Assembly (NCBI RefSeq): GCF_022818495.1
Contig: NZ_CP089291.1
Coordinates: 248,001 to 312,000, forward strand
Origin: Fodinisporobacter ferrooxydans
GTDB lineage: Bacteria > Bacillota > Bacilli > Tumebacillales > MYW30-H2
DNA: 64,000 bases
Direction: 5' to 3'
Part shown: piece by piece, positions 18,482-28,085 of the stretch
How the letters are laid out: each line of letters opens with the position of its first letter
Position numbering within the stretch: position 1 is the first letter of the stretch
Notes under the pieces: model-generated
Told to the model about the DNA's origin: nothing
Databases searched by the model: none
The model's input: the letters and a program-made list of their open reading frames with translations, nothing else
Position numbers and translations under genes: made by a program

Positions 18482-18785
18482 CCTTTTTTTAAAAAAACCG
18501 TTTGTGTTATTGAAAATCGGCACAGCAAACGCTTACATATTCGCTATAACAAGATCGAAACAGCTTTATTTGAAGATTTGTAACCATATTTGTATACATT
18601 AGAAACATCTCATTATAAGTTCGTGTTCACAAATTGGCGAAGTACAACACAAGAAGTGCGAAATTGAAGCACGAAAAATCCGACAGAGTGTACGTGTTTG
18701 ATACATGAGTAAGGAGCTTTTGGGGATTCGGCAAAGCAATCCGCCGTATAGTTTTGACTACTTTTTGAACATCCTCTGTAAACAA

Positions 18786-18815
18786 ACAAAAAAAGTAAGC
18801 TTGAAGTGCCTACTT
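18786..18815 (-). terminator. Terminator overlapping the AraC fragment stop
   Basis: On the minus strand AAGTAGGC pairs with GCTTACTT (one wobble) around ACTTCAA and is followed by a T-run (TTTTTTTG). It overlaps the stop codon of the AraC-type fragment. Confidence 0.7.
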
Positions 18816-19166
18816 TCTTCCATTCTTCCGGTATGTTTTGGGTGTGGCAGCGAACGTTTCATTAAATAATTTGCTGAAATATTGCGAATTATTAAATCCT
18901 ACCATTAATGCAATTTCAGTGATGTGAAGATTCGAATTTTTAAGTAAATGGCATGCTTCTTCCAATCGTTTTGACGTAATGGCTTCATTTATGATAGTTC
19001 CTGTTTCTTTCTTAAAGGTACGCATTAGATGCACACGTGTGACAAAAAATTCATCGGCAATTTGGCTGATATCGATTGGATTCATGAAATTCACGGATAT
19101 ATAATGTAACACCTTGACGGATAACGATTCATTTAAATACACATCAGGAAATACGATGCGTAACAC
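18810..19166 (-). pseudogene. AraC-family regulator, C-terminal DNA-binding half only
   Basis: About 105 residues match the AraC double helix-turn-helix: IDISQIADEFFVTRVHLMRTFKKETG, then LEEACHLLKNSNLHITEIALMVGFNNSQYFSKLF and ATPKTYRKNGRK at the end. The usual N-terminal sensor domain (150-180 residues) is absent. The frame runs only a few codons past the domain before the sequence turns into a differently oriented gene fragment near 19150. It is therefore a truncated gene, unless the bare domain is used as a stand-alone regulator like MarA/SoxS. Confidence 0.75.
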
Positions 19167-19590
19167 GACAGTGATCGTGAAAAACCCATTTAAGGTGAAT
19201 CCAACCGATCCAGATCAGGTAACAGTAGATTTGGCTGTACCAGCCCAGTATATTGATGGTCAAATTTATGTTCCGATTCGGTCTATTATTGATGCGGCTA
19301 ACAATCTTTACGGTTTTGGTACTGTATTTAAGTGGTTCCCTATTCAGCAAGAATTAAACTTCGATTATGGTGTTAATTACGATTTCCAAACTGGAAAAGA
19401 CACATACACTTGGTATACTCAGACGTCAAAATTGCCTGGGGAAATACGTATATACCATGGAGAATTAATGGTTCCGGTTTACGATACTACCCAACCGCAA
19501 TATCGGTACGTTGGATGGTCTTCCACTTGGGATGCACAAAACAGGGTACTTACTCTAAATATTGGATACCCGGAAACACCCATGGCATGA
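19157..19590 (+). pseudogene. Stalk/copper-amine-oxidase-like domain protein, N-terminus missing
   Basis: About 140 residues. VTVDLAVPAQYIDGQIYVPIRSIIDAANNL resembles the copper amine oxidase N-terminal-like (stalk) repeat common in secreted Bacillales proteins. A second strand-rich segment ends in VGWSSTWDAQNRVLTLNIG. There is no signal peptide and no ribosome site, and the apparent N-terminus runs antisense into the AraC fragment, so the 5' part has been lost at a junction near 19150. A strong terminator follows. Confidence 0.6.
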
Positions 19591-19632
19591 TCATCTATTA
19601 CTAAAAATCAACATTAAAGACTAATCTATTTC

Positions 19633-19659
19633 GGCGACAATTATTTGTCGCCTTTTTTT
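19633..19659 (+). terminator. Strong rho-independent terminator
   Basis: GGCGACAA and TTGTCGCC form a perfect 8-bp stem with a TTAT loop, followed by seven T residues, 42 bases past the stalk-domain stop codon. The remainder of 19660-20100 has no recognisable gene. Confidence 0.9.
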
Positions 19660-20111
19660 ATTTTTGGGGATTTTATCGACAATAACGGTGACGAGCCTTT
19701 ATAACGCCCGTCATTTCTAGTAGTATACCGAAAATCGGTGTTAATACAACTTTGATCGAGTTTGAACATGGTTTATTGGCTATCAACTGCATCAAACGAA
19801 TGTTTCTAAACAGTCTCATTATGATGGTGTAACCGTCAAGTACTTTTGAGCAGGCCACCTTTCTTTGTTCCCCACACCGCTTCCCCCTGAAGCTAGAATT
19901 ACCAGTTCAATGATAGCGTAATAGGAAGAGTATGGGGAATTTTGTTCATTCTTATTTTGGGAATCTGTTGATTCTAGTTTACCGGTCACAGATAGTTATT
20001 GATACATTAATATTAGTTCGAACTGCTGCTAAAATCGTCCTCTTTATCCAGTAACTTAACAATATTCTTTTATTCAGACGCTAATTATAATAATGTGTGA
20101 GGAAAGGTAGG

Positions 20112-20441
20112 ATGATGAAGTTGAAGAAATGGAAATTACTTTTTTTCCTATATCTCTTGTCAACATTAGTGGTTTTACTGAATTTATTGTCTCACTTTTC
20201 AATTAGCGGAACCATAGGACTTGTGTCTGGCGTAATTGGGTTACTTGGAGTGTATGGATTTTGTTGGAATAAACCGCTCTTTAGCAGAACCTTTTGGAGA
20301 AATTTCTTTGCCATTTTTACACTGGTAGGCTTAGGAAGTATTTACGTTGACATTGTTCACCTCCATCAAACATACGTTTCTAAGCCACATCCTGTATTTA
20401 TAGGTAGCATTATAGGTGTGTTAGCGGGACTAATCATGTGA
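20112..20441 (+). CDS. Small membrane protein of unknown function
   Basis: About 109 residues from tandem ATGs at 20112/20115, with GGAAAGG upstream. Four hydrophobic segments are evident: LLFFLYLLSTLVVLLNLL, GLVSGVIGLLGVYGF, FFAIFTLVGLGSIYVDIV and VFIGSIIGVLAGLIM. I do not recognise a family. It is followed by its own terminator and lies in accessory DNA. Confidence 0.6.
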   Translation: MMKLKKWKLLFFLYLLSTLVVLLNLLSHFSISGTIGLVSGVIGLLGVYGFCWNKPLFSRTFWRNFFAIFTLVGLGSIYVDIVHLHQTYVSKPHPVFIGSIIGVLAGLIM

Positions 20442-20514
20442 TACTTCGTTTTACATGCGTTATATCTTTATGCTTTTAGGAAGGATGCTATATGGGCGAA
20501 ATAAGGAACATTGG

Positions 20515-20542
20515 CGGCAACTCGTTTGTCGTTTTTTTTTTT
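20515..20542 (+). terminator. Terminator of the small membrane protein gene
   Basis: CGGCAA and TTGTCG pair (one wobble) around CTCGT, followed by more than ten T residues. Confidence 0.8.
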
Positions 20543-21516
20543 GCGGATGCCGACTGTCAATAAGCGAAAGGTACACTTTATATCCACCATACGCTTAATT
20601 TTTGGTAAACGAGGTTAGGACAATATTGTCGTGACGATATTTTTGTCTGGTCACTATCGGGGCAATCTTCTAAACTGGGACAAACGTTGAGGACTTTTTA
20701 TGCAACATCATATGTGTTTCTGGTCGAACCCAGCTAGAGTATCGCAGAAAAATCCACCAAAACGTAACTCGGCAGCGATCAAAACCCGAACGTTCCAGAT
20801 CAAATGGTCATCCGTGTCCGTTAGGTCAAAAATGTCTCATTCCTATTATATATCTTTATCTTTTTATCTTTTAAAAGAATATATAACGTAAGTACTTTCT
20901 AGGACATTGGAGGGATTCGACCAGAACATTATTTACGTTCAATACGATTAAATAGTTGCGTCACCGACCCGTAGCCGCCACTTTGCAAGAGCAACCCCAT
21001 GTTTATTTCGCTATACGCCTAGTGGCATGTACAGATAGAAATGAAATCTCGATACCTCAACGTTACCAGTTACAACCAATGCCCCCTATATTGCACACAA
21101 GTATTTTCGTTCAAAATGGTAAATTATCCAAAAATTTTTTTGCGGTTCTGGAAACTTCGGAGGGCGTAACTGGACAATACGAACATAGCCGTACTTTAAA
21201 TGTCCAATCGTTAGACGCTATTTTTATGTGCATTCACTAGTCGTCACCAGACGACCCCATGACTCCCACGTTTACAGAGAGCAAATCGTTCAATTTTGAA
21301 AACCCACCAAAAGTTTTACGACAGATTTCAAAAATTCGTTATCAGATAATTCTACTGTTACTCAAGTTATAACCACAACGAACTACATATCCCTATATCC
21401 TGTCATGGTATATTTTTTGCATTGAAAGTTGATTTCGAATTTTGGCATGATGTGTGTAATGGACTTTAGCGTCTGGGTAATTAGTAAAGCAAAATTACAT
21501 TAGGTAGGTGAATTGT
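20543..21516. other. Gene-free stretch
   Basis: About 970 bases in which I see no coding region with a ribosome site or family resemblance, no RNA gene and no clear repeat. Short open frames here look random. Confidence 0.5.
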
Positions 21517-22176
21517 TTGAAATTAAGTTTGTTACGTAGCAAAGCCCGAAGTATATTAAAAGGAAAGTGGTTTTCGTTTGTTGGTTATACTATTTTACTG
21601 CTAATTCTTAATACGACTGTGCCCAAGCTTTTAGAAAAATTGTATCTTTATAAGGGTAATTTGGGAATGGATACTGTACTTTCCTTTCTTTATGAAGTCT
21701 TAGTTATCGGTGCTTTAACTTTAGGCAGTAATTCTTTATATTTAAAAATTACCAAGGATGAAAAAGCTTCGGTTAGAACTATTTTCTCATTTTTTTCAAA
21801 TTTCAACAGTTATAAGAAAGCAATTATTTATAATTTGCTAATGGGTCTTTACTTCATCCTATGGTCACTACTTTTGATTATCCCAGGCATTATTAAAAGT
21901 TTTTCCTATGCGATGTCTTCTTATATCCTTATTGAAGAGCCTCATTTAACAGCGAACCAAGCGATTACAAAAAGCCGTCAAATGATGGACGGTTATAAAT
22001 GGAAGCTATTCTGCCTATACCTTTCCTTCGCAGGATGGTTTATCTTATCAATTCTAACAGTTGGAATTGGATTCCTGTGGCTTATTCCTTATTATCAGAC
22101 AAGTATCGCCTGTTTCTATAATGATATTAAAGATAAATACAAAGTAACAGAGCCTAATAGTTCAGATGAATTATAA
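21517..22176 (+). CDS. DUF975-family integral membrane protein
   Basis: About 219 residues, starting at TTG 21517 with TAGGTAGG eight bases upstream (MKLSLLRSKARSILKGKW). The N-terminal R.KAR..L.GKW, the glycine-proline turn LLIIPGIIKSFSYAMSSYIL, the TANQAITKSRQMMDGYKWKLF segment and the C-terminal helix with LWLIPYYQTSIACFYNDI are the hallmarks of DUF975 proteins. Their function is unknown; some lie in peptide-antibiotic clusters. Five or six membrane segments are visible. No functional partners are adjacent. Confidence 0.85.
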   Translation: MKLSLLRSKARSILKGKWFSFVGYTILLLILNTTVPKLLEKLYLYKGNLGMDTVLSFLYEVLVIGALTLGSNSLYLKITKDEKASVRTIFSFFSNFNSYKKAIIYNLLMGLYFILWSLLLIIPGIIKSFSYAMSSYILIEEPHLTANQAITKSRQMMDGYKWKLFCLYLSFAGWFILSILTVGIGFLWLIPYYQTSIACFYNDIKDKYKVTEPNSSDEL

Positions 22177-22273
22177 ATAGATCAATCAAGTAGGGGAGAG
22201 TGACTAACTCCCTTACCCGGTTGAGAAAGAGTAGGTAGAGGCAAAATGATTGGTGGATGATGTCTAATTACAT

Positions 22274-22546
22274 TTAATGGAATATTTGAATTAACCGAAG
22301 CACCGAATGAAGTGTTATGAAAAAGCCGCCTAAAAACAAGAACACAGATAAAGTCGAAAGTAAATGCAAAATAAACAAACTTGGGATGTCTGATATCATA
22401 TTTAGAAAAAATATTGCAATATTCGATAAGACAGACTTTACACGACAATACCTTCCACGAAACTCCCGATAATCCAACGCCATTAAAAACACTGCTAAAG
22501 CCATCAAAAAAATACCAACAAAAAAACCGATTACTGTATTAAGCAA
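22274..22546 (-). CDS. Putative small membrane protein
   Basis: A 90-residue frame from TTG 22546 with GGAG ten bases upstream. Two hydrophobic regions are seen: VIGFFVGIFLMALAVFLMAL and LFILHLLSTLSVFLFLGGFF. No family is recognised; it is supported only by ribosome site and hydrophobic pattern. Confidence 0.4.
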   Translation of the reverse strand: MLNTVIGFFVGIFLMALAVFLMALDYREFRGRYCRVKSVLSNIAIFFLNMISDIPSLFILHLLSTLSVFLFLGGFFITLHSVLRLIQIFH

Positions 22547-22667
22547 AATTTTTTACTCCATTTCATTTCCACAGTTTTCAAAGCGGTTATTTCGGCTGAT
22601 GTGTGAATGATTTTTTCGCCAGCGACATCGTAAACACCTTTGCTCCATTATTGTTGCACGACTTACC

Positions 22668-22698
22668 GAAAAAGACGGCAGCCATTTTAAGCTACCGT
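22668..22698 (-). terminator. Terminator of the 22.7-23.1 kb gene
   Basis: On the minus strand ACGGTAGC pairs with GCTGCCGT (one wobble) around an 8-base loop, followed by CTTTTTC. It begins ten bases past the stop codon of the membrane protein gene. Confidence 0.75.
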
Positions 22699-22708
22699 TC
22701 TAGTTAAA

Positions 22709-23107
22709 TTACTTCTGTCTACGTCGTTTGGCTATTGTATCAAATACAAAATTTACCGCAGCCGCAATAAAAAAGAATATAATACTTTTATCAAAGTCGT
22801 CAGGGAAATAAGTCCAAATTGCATAACCTGCTGAAAAGATGATTGACGCTATGACTGATCCGATTTTACTTCTACTGCTTCGCAAACTGTACAATGCCAA
22901 AGTCAACATGTAGGTAATAAATATCAGTGTCTTAACATAATATCCATTCCAATTGATTGGAACGAAATACGCAATAAAGCCAAAAACAATAGCAAAGAGG
23001 ATAAAAGTAAGTAACCCTGATAATTTCCCCTGTTTTCTTAAAAAGAAAATATTCCAAGTTAGAAATATCAATAAGAAAAGCGTTAGGATGAATGTATTGA
23101 CTGCCAC
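22709..23107 (-). CDS. Membrane protein of unknown function
   Basis: A 132-residue protein from GTG 23107 (AAAAGGGG upstream). Four hydrophobic segments are visible: FILTLFLLIFLTWNIFFL, LLTFILFAIVFGFIAYFV, VKTLIFITYMLTLALYSL and IIFFFIAAAVNFVF, with a basic tail TIAKRRRQK. It could be a small immunity-like or accessory protein, but nothing identifies it. It has its own terminator. Confidence 0.6.
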   Translation of the reverse strand: MAVNTFILTLFLLIFLTWNIFFLRKQGKLSGLLTFILFAIVFGFIAYFVPINWNGYYVKTLIFITYMLTLALYSLRSSRSKIGSVIASIIFSAGYAIWTYFPDDFDKSIIFFFIAAAVNFVFDTIAKRRRQK

Positions 23108-23372
23108 GTTTATTCCCCTTTTGCCTCGTATTCACCTCATTTTTAATGAAGATTGACCGAAAATCAATGTGCAATATTTAGCTGAACGTATGTGATAAGT
23201 AACTGCACGTGAAATTCGTAATTCTATACTTTTGTTCGTTACAGTAACAAATTGAACACATAAAATTTGAATGAAAGAATATATGCAAAACCATACATAA
23301 ATGACCGCCAACGTTTTTCTGCAAATTGAAACTCTGAGCCTTCCTATGTCCATACAGCCGAAACAATGATTC

Positions 23373-24629
23373 CTAGTATATCGATTCAAAAATCCACTTA
23401 ATATTTTTATATTTTGGTATAATAAGATCATCGAAAGATGATCGGAGAGATACCCATGGCACGTTCCAAGAAAGCAGCACTCTTGTTAAGTGAAGAAGAT
23501 AAACAATACCTTCAAAAAATCTGTAATTCTCGAACCGAACAGGTGCGCCGTGTGGAGCGTGCAACGATTCTTCTTCACTATGCCGATGGGATGAGTTCGC
23601 CTCAGATTGCCAAACGGATGGGAATTAGCGTACCTAACACAGATACATGCATTAAGAAAGCACTCCTATTCGGTGTGAGACAAGCATTGGAAGATTTTAA
23701 ACGTTCCGGTCGTCCGGTGGAATTAACACCGGAAGCCCGAGCGTGGATTGTGTCTCTCGCTTGTCAAAAACCTAAGGAACTGGGGTACTCATATGAATTG
23801 TGGACCATGAGCCTGCTTGCCCAACACGTTCGCCAACATGCAATGGCAGAAGGTCATCCCAGCGCAGCGCGAATGGCGAAAGGAACCGTTTCGCGCATCC
23901 TTTCGTCTCATGACCTGAAACCGCATAAAGTGTCGTATTACGTAGAGCGCAGAGATCCTGATTTCGATACCAAACGTGCGCAGGTGCTGCATGTCTATCA
24001 ACAGGTCGAATGGAAGATCGAAAATGACAACTTTCAAATGTCCTGTGATGTTGTTGTCTCATACGATGAAAAACCTGGGATCCAAGCCATCGGGACAACT
24101 TCGCTTGACTTGCCGCCGGTTCCCGGTGAGCATCCGACGATTTCCCGAGATTATGAGTATGTGCGCCATGGTACAGTGACGCTCATGGCGGCTATCGATC
24201 TTGTTAGCGGCGAAGTACTCGGATCGGTTGTGGATCGCCATCGCAGTCGGGAATTTGTTGACTTTCTAAAAATGCTTGATACCCATTATGAACCAGACTT
24301 ACGAATTCAAGTTGTTTTAGATAATCATTCCGCCCATACATCCAAGGAGACAAGAGCGTACTTAGATACGGTTCCCAATCGCTTCGAGTTCGTGTTCACT
24401 CCCAAGCATGGTTCTTGGCTCAACGTGATTGAAACTTTCTTTTCCAAAATGTCGCGCTCTTTCCTTCGCGGAATTCGGGTTGCGTCCAAGGAAGAATTAA
24501 AAGAACGGATTGAACTCTACTTGAAAGAAATCAATGCCAATCCGATTCCGTTTCGTTGGAAATATGGCATGGAATCTGCCGCAAAGTAGCATGTTCAATT
24601 TAAAGCTTATTTTTGAATCGATCTACTAG
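23373..24629 (+). mobile_element. IS630-type insertion sequence, apparently complete
   Basis: Terminal inverted repeats flank one transposase gene: CTAGTATATCGATTCAAAAA at 23373 and the inverse CTAGTAGATCGATTCAAAAA ending at 24629, differing at one position. Total length is about 1.26 kb. IS630 elements target TA, and TA dinucleotides occur at both ends, so exact boundaries may lie 2-6 bases inside the stated ones. Confidence 0.85.
23456..24589 (+). CDS. IS630-family transposase
   Basis: A 377-residue DDE transposase starting at ATG 23456 (CGGAGAG eight bases upstream). The N-terminal half holds a winged helix (MSSPQIAKRMGISVPNTDTC). The catalytic triad is visible as the aspartate in VVSYDEKPGIQ, the aspartate in VVLDNHSAHTSKETR and the glutamate in HGSWLNVIETFFSKM. 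The length is normal and no interruption is seen, so the element may be active. Its GC content is higher than the flanking AT-rich DNA. Confidence 0.95.
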   Translation: MARSKKAALLLSEEDKQYLQKICNSRTEQVRRVERATILLHYADGMSSPQIAKRMGISVPNTDTCIKKALLFGVRQALEDFKRSGRPVELTPEARAWIVSLACQKPKELGYSYELWTMSLLAQHVRQHAMAEGHPSAARMAKGTVSRILSSHDLKPHKVSYYVERRDPDFDTKRAQVLHVYQQVEWKIENDNFQMSCDVVVSYDEKPGIQAIGTTSLDLPPVPGEHPTISRDYEYVRHGTVTLMAAIDLVSGEVLGSVVDRHRSREFVDFLKMLDTHYEPDLRIQVVLDNHSAHTSKETRAYLDTVPNRFEFVFTPKHGSWLNVIETFFSKMSRSFLRGIRVASKEELKERIELYLKEINANPIPFRWKYGMESAAK

Positions 24630-25400
24630 TTTACTTTAAAAATTTCTGCGGCGTTTTCAAAACTTCAGCGTATTTTTTATCTTCAACGTACTATAACTCC
24701 AATAACGTCCACCAATTATTTTTACCATCTACGTTACAAATCGCCTGTTCAAATCGGATAAAAGGGTGATTAGACCACTAGCAACATCCAGCTATGAATC
24801 TTCTTGACCCTGGTTCATGTGATGACATTCGTCGACCAAAACAGCGATTCGTACTAAAGTGATACTGTAGGAAGTTATATCCATGTATCGAATTGGCGAC
24901 AAACGACCAATCCGTGTACTTACTGATACTACTGTTACAAATGGAGAAAAACGTCAATGACGGACACGCAAACACGAATGACAGTTTGTATCCCGTATGC
25001 AATCGCTATGGTCTGTCTGGTTGACATTATGGGTAAACGTAGGGGGACGTATGGAACGACTAAAAGGGCTTCGCCCGGCAATTTTGCTTCGCAATCTTGC
25101 CCCATAATGACCAAGCCATTTTCCATTTCACCAGAAACAAACAGAATCAGAAAAGGTACTTCCCTGAATAGGTGTTTGCCTGTCCCAGACAGGTGAACAT
25201 CCCCGAACGGAGTGAGGGCATCATTTAATCTTTTTAACATTTGCCCCAAAACGTAACGAACGTCCTAAATGTCCTAATAGTCTACTACATTTCCAGAAAC
25301 AAAAATACTATCCCGTATAAATAAGAGACGTACACGGGCACAATGCCGAAACCACTTGGTACGACTGGGTTTGTGGCACTTTTCGATAAAATAATAGGTT
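24630..25400. other. Gene-free stretch upstream of the replication gene
   Basis: No coding region is supported. It contains the palindrome at 25173-25198 and leads into the direct repeats at 25401. It may hold plasmid replication or partition sites. Confidence 0.4.
25173..25198. repeat. Inverted repeat in the plasmid-like module
   Basis: TGTT-TG-CCTGTC and GACAGG-TG-AACA flank CCA: the arms pair over ten positions with only the inner TG unpaired. No T-run follows. Its place 280 bases upstream of a RepL-like gene would suit a replication or copy-control site. Confidence 0.45.
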
Positions 25401-25438
25401 CATCTACGTGAGGGTTAACACTCATTTACGTGAAGGTG
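25401..25438. repeat. Two 16-base direct repeats, 22-base period (iteron-like)
   Basis: CATCTACGTGAGGGTT (25401) and CATTTACGTGAAGGTG (25423) match at 13 of 16 positions and start 22 bases apart, two helical turns. They end 38 bases before the start of the RepL-like gene, as iterons of a replication initiator would. Only two copies are seen. Confidence 0.5.
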
Positions 25439-25476
25439 TTTTTCAATAATGCGAATAACCTGCGGAGGGGAAATAC

Positions 25477-26046
25477 ATGGGAGTTGTTCTTGATGAACGT
25501 TCTGGACAGTGGTTTGACGATGAAACAGGAGAAATTATCAACGTGCTAGCAGCTCGAAACGGGAGTCTTGAAAATAATACTGACAAACCTGTGCTAGCTG
25601 TGGTAGAAGTACCTGCAAATGGCAAAGTTAAGGCAACCAAAAAAGGAAACAAGCTCCAGAAAATTAAGAATGAACCATCATTTACAATGGTATTCAGTTA
25701 TCCCGATATACTGGAATATCTTTTGACGGGACAACTAACAGTGAATGAGAGGGCGTTTTTATTCACACTTCTGTTTTTCACAGAATACGGAAAAACTCAG
25801 ATTATGGTTCCTGATGCCAATGGGAAACCGGAACGACTCATGATGTCTCGTGCAGGACAAATCATGGGATGGAAGCACAGCCAAACTACAAAAACAGTAG
25901 TTGAAAGTTTAGAGAAAAAGAGACTCCTGAAAGTTGAGCAGATTGGGAAGACGAAATATATCGAATTGAATCCAAGAATTTTCTTCAAAGGAAGTACAAG
26001 CCTTCGCAATAAACAGATTAAATTTTATGAAAGTGAAAGTATTTGA
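25477..26046 (+). CDS. RepL-like plasmid replication protein
   Basis: A 189-residue protein with a good ribosome site (GGAGGGG). The C-terminal 130 residues look like the winged-helix replication protein family RepL: LTVNERAFLFTLLFFTEYG, then IMGWKHSQTTKTVVESLEKK, and the closing KTKYIELNPRIFFKG (compare the family's usual Y.iNP.iifkG end). The N-terminal 60 residues are polar. Upstream repeats and a downstream ssDNA-binding-like gene support a replication role. It marks an integrated plasmid or a plasmid-derived integrative element. Confidence 0.65.
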   Translation: MGVVLDERSGQWFDDETGEIINVLAARNGSLENNTDKPVLAVVEVPANGKVKATKKGNKLQKIKNEPSFTMVFSYPDILEYLLTGQLTVNERAFLFTLLFFTEYGKTQIMVPDANGKPERLMMSRAGQIMGWKHSQTTKTVVESLEKKRLLKVEQIGKTKYIELNPRIFFKGSTSLRNKQIKFYESESI

Positions 26047-26190
26047 CCAGAATCATAAATTACTGTTTAACAATCCAGAACACAATTTTTCCTACCTCAT
26101 TTAGCGTTACAAATGCTCATTTAAAAACAGATATAGGGGTGCAAGGTCAATCCGAACATGAAAATAAATCAACCAATAGGGGGAATCATA

Positions 26191-26769
26191 ATGATCGCAA
26201 TCAATAATTATTTCTTAGCAGAAGGAACGGAAGCACGTCAAATAAATGATGGACAGCAGCCAAAACGTTCTAGAATACAATACATCAATTTAAAAGATGG
26301 TCAATTTGTTTGTGGATATATACTGACAACTGATTTCAAAATGTATATTTGCCATGACGATTATTCTAAGAAAATTAAGCAACACATTTGCAAGAATCCT
26401 AAGGACAGACCAGACATGAACTGTTTGTCTTGTATACACAATGTGAAACGTGAAAAAAGGACAATTGTTCCATTCTTCAACGTTGATACACAACAGGTTG
26501 AAATTCTTGCTGCTAAAACCAATATCATGAGAATTATTTACGCCTTTATTGATGAATATGACGATGAAGCTATGACGACTCCAGTCGTCCTTAGCCGTTC
26601 TGGTACTGCTAAAGATACTCGATATACAATCATGCCTGCCCGTGTAAAACCTGCTGAACAATTATTGTTTGAAAAACCGATGGATATTATGTTAGATAAT
26701 AAATTTTATCAAAATATATTGGTTATTCCTGAGGATGACTACATTCGTAAGTTACTCGGAATCCAATAA
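26191..26769 (+). CDS. Gp32-like single-stranded DNA-binding protein candidate
   Basis: About 192 residues from ATG 26191 (AGGGGG eight bases upstream; an earlier ATG at 26158 lacks one). A central zinc-ribbon-like set of C and H residues (ICHDDYSKK, QHICKNPKDRPDMNCLSC) is followed by VPFFNVDTQQVEIL and RYTIMPARV, a layout I associate with phage and plasmid Gp32-like OB-fold proteins. It would coat ssDNA during replication of the element. The family assignment is by pattern only. Confidence 0.5.
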   Translation: MIAINNYFLAEGTEARQINDGQQPKRSRIQYINLKDGQFVCGYILTTDFKMYICHDDYSKKIKQHICKNPKDRPDMNCLSCIHNVKREKRTIVPFFNVDTQQVEILAAKTNIMRIIYAFIDEYDDEAMTTPVVLSRSGTAKDTRYTIMPARVKPAEQLLFEKPMDIMLDNKFYQNILVIPEDDYIRKLLGIQ

Positions 26770-26781
26770 TCTTACAATAAA

Positions 26782-26800
26782 GCCCCCTTATCTTGGGGGC
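26782..26800. terminator. Hairpin between convergent genes
   Basis: GCCCCC and GGGGGC flank TTATCTT. It lies 13 bases past the ssDNA-binding gene stop and 9 bases from the integrase stop, so it may end transcripts from both sides. T-runs are short. Confidence 0.6.
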
Positions 26801-26808
26801 ATACATAT

Positions 26809-27852
26809 TCATCGCAATATTTTCCGTTCTTTATTAAGTTTCCCAGAAATCTGATTTAGCGGCGAAAACTGTTGGTGTTGCTTCATCAGTGAATTTTTTG
26901 ACAAATGTGTATAACGCAAAACCATTCGTAAATCACTGTGTCCCAACATCATTTGCAAGTGCCGCAAATCGCCGCCAGCCTTCAGAAACATCGTTGCAGC
27001 CGTATGACGAAAGAGATGCGGATGTACTCTGGCTTGAATATCTGCACTTTAAGCATATTCTTTCAGCCGATGCCGAAAATGATTTTGATTTAATTGTTCT
27101 CCGTAATTTGTCAAGAATATATAGTCGGTGTCAAACTCCTCGGTTTCCTTTACCAATTCCCTAAGTAGACCCACTGTCTTCTTTTGTAAAGGAACCGATC
27201 TTGAACGTCTGTTTTTTGCTACCTCACCACGAACTGTAACCATACCAGATTCAAAATCAATATCCGATTTCTTTAACGATAATGCTTCGTTAATCCGTAA
27301 AAATGTATCCAAGAGCAAGTTCATTAACACGTAATCCCGAAACCCAGAATAACGCCTTTGATTTGGCGAAGCCAGCAAACGTTTGAGTTCGTCAACTGTA
27401 AGAATGATTATTTCATTTTCTGGTTCCTCGACATTTTTTATTCCTTCCATTGGATCAGTGCCAATTAACCCTTCCATTTTCAAGAAACGAAAAAAAGTCC
27501 GTAACGTCTTAAGGCGTGTATTGATCGTCACTGGAGACAATCCAACACGCTTTTCGGAATCTGGCTTATCCTTGTTACCTTCAAATCGTATCTTTTCCTG
27601 AAGCATCCAAACGATATAGTTTCGGATAATGCTTGTATTTATGTTGCGAACATCCCGACCGATTCCCATTAGATCAAGGTATTCGACTAAAAATCCATAA
27701 TTTAAACGATACTGTTCAAGTGTATTTTTTGCTCTGCCTTCCGCAATCTTTGCATGATAATAACGTTCGAATAACGTATCCAAATTATACTCATATATTT
27801 TATTCTCGTTTACTCTTTCACTTTTGATACGTTGCCCTGATCGTCTATCCAT
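26809..27852 (-). pseudogene. Tyrosine recombinase/integrase split by an in-frame TAA
   Basis: A single 347-codon frame encodes an XerC/D-like recombinase: SAM-like N-terminal domain, catalytic arginine in LLDTFLRINEALSL, then TAA at 27049-27051 after RLKEYA, followed in frame by VHPHLFRHTAATMF, MLGHSDLRMVLRYTHLS with the remaining catalytic H, R, H and Y residues. One substitution, probably AAA to TAA, kills it: the first part lacks most of the active site. It borders the RepL module, so it was probably that element's integrase. Confidence 0.88.
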
Positions 27853-28035
27853 AATGAAAAACGCTCCTTTATCCGATTTTTATCTCGAATATCGAAGCGT
27901 TTAGGCTTTCTTTGGCGGCGCAGAAAGGTACTGTACCTTGTACGAATGGGAAGCTGTACCCTGTTCGCTTTCTATCGTACTGTCCACGTTCAGTCTACGT
28001 CCCGAAAACGTTGATATTATGCGGTTTTTACGTTC

Positions 28036-28085
28036 TGGTCGGAATGACAGGATTTGAACCTGCGACCTCTACCTCCCCAAGGTAC
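28036..28085 (-). other. 3' half of a tRNA-Pro gene, candidate attachment-site scar
   Basis: On the minus strand the 3' half of a tRNA is readable: anticodon loop TTGGGGA (GGG anticodon), part of the anticodon stem, variable region AGGTC, T-arm GCAGGTTCAAATCCTGT, acceptor CATTCCG and encoded ACCA. The D-arm and 5' acceptor are absent upstream, so this is not a working tRNA. Integrases of mobile elements commonly use tRNA 3' ends, leaving such half copies. It lies between two decayed recombinase genes. Confidence 0.75.

Noticed and set aside
20700-21240. Short open frames of 60-95 codons
   Set aside because: No ribosome sites, no hydrophobic or domain pattern, and composition looks random.
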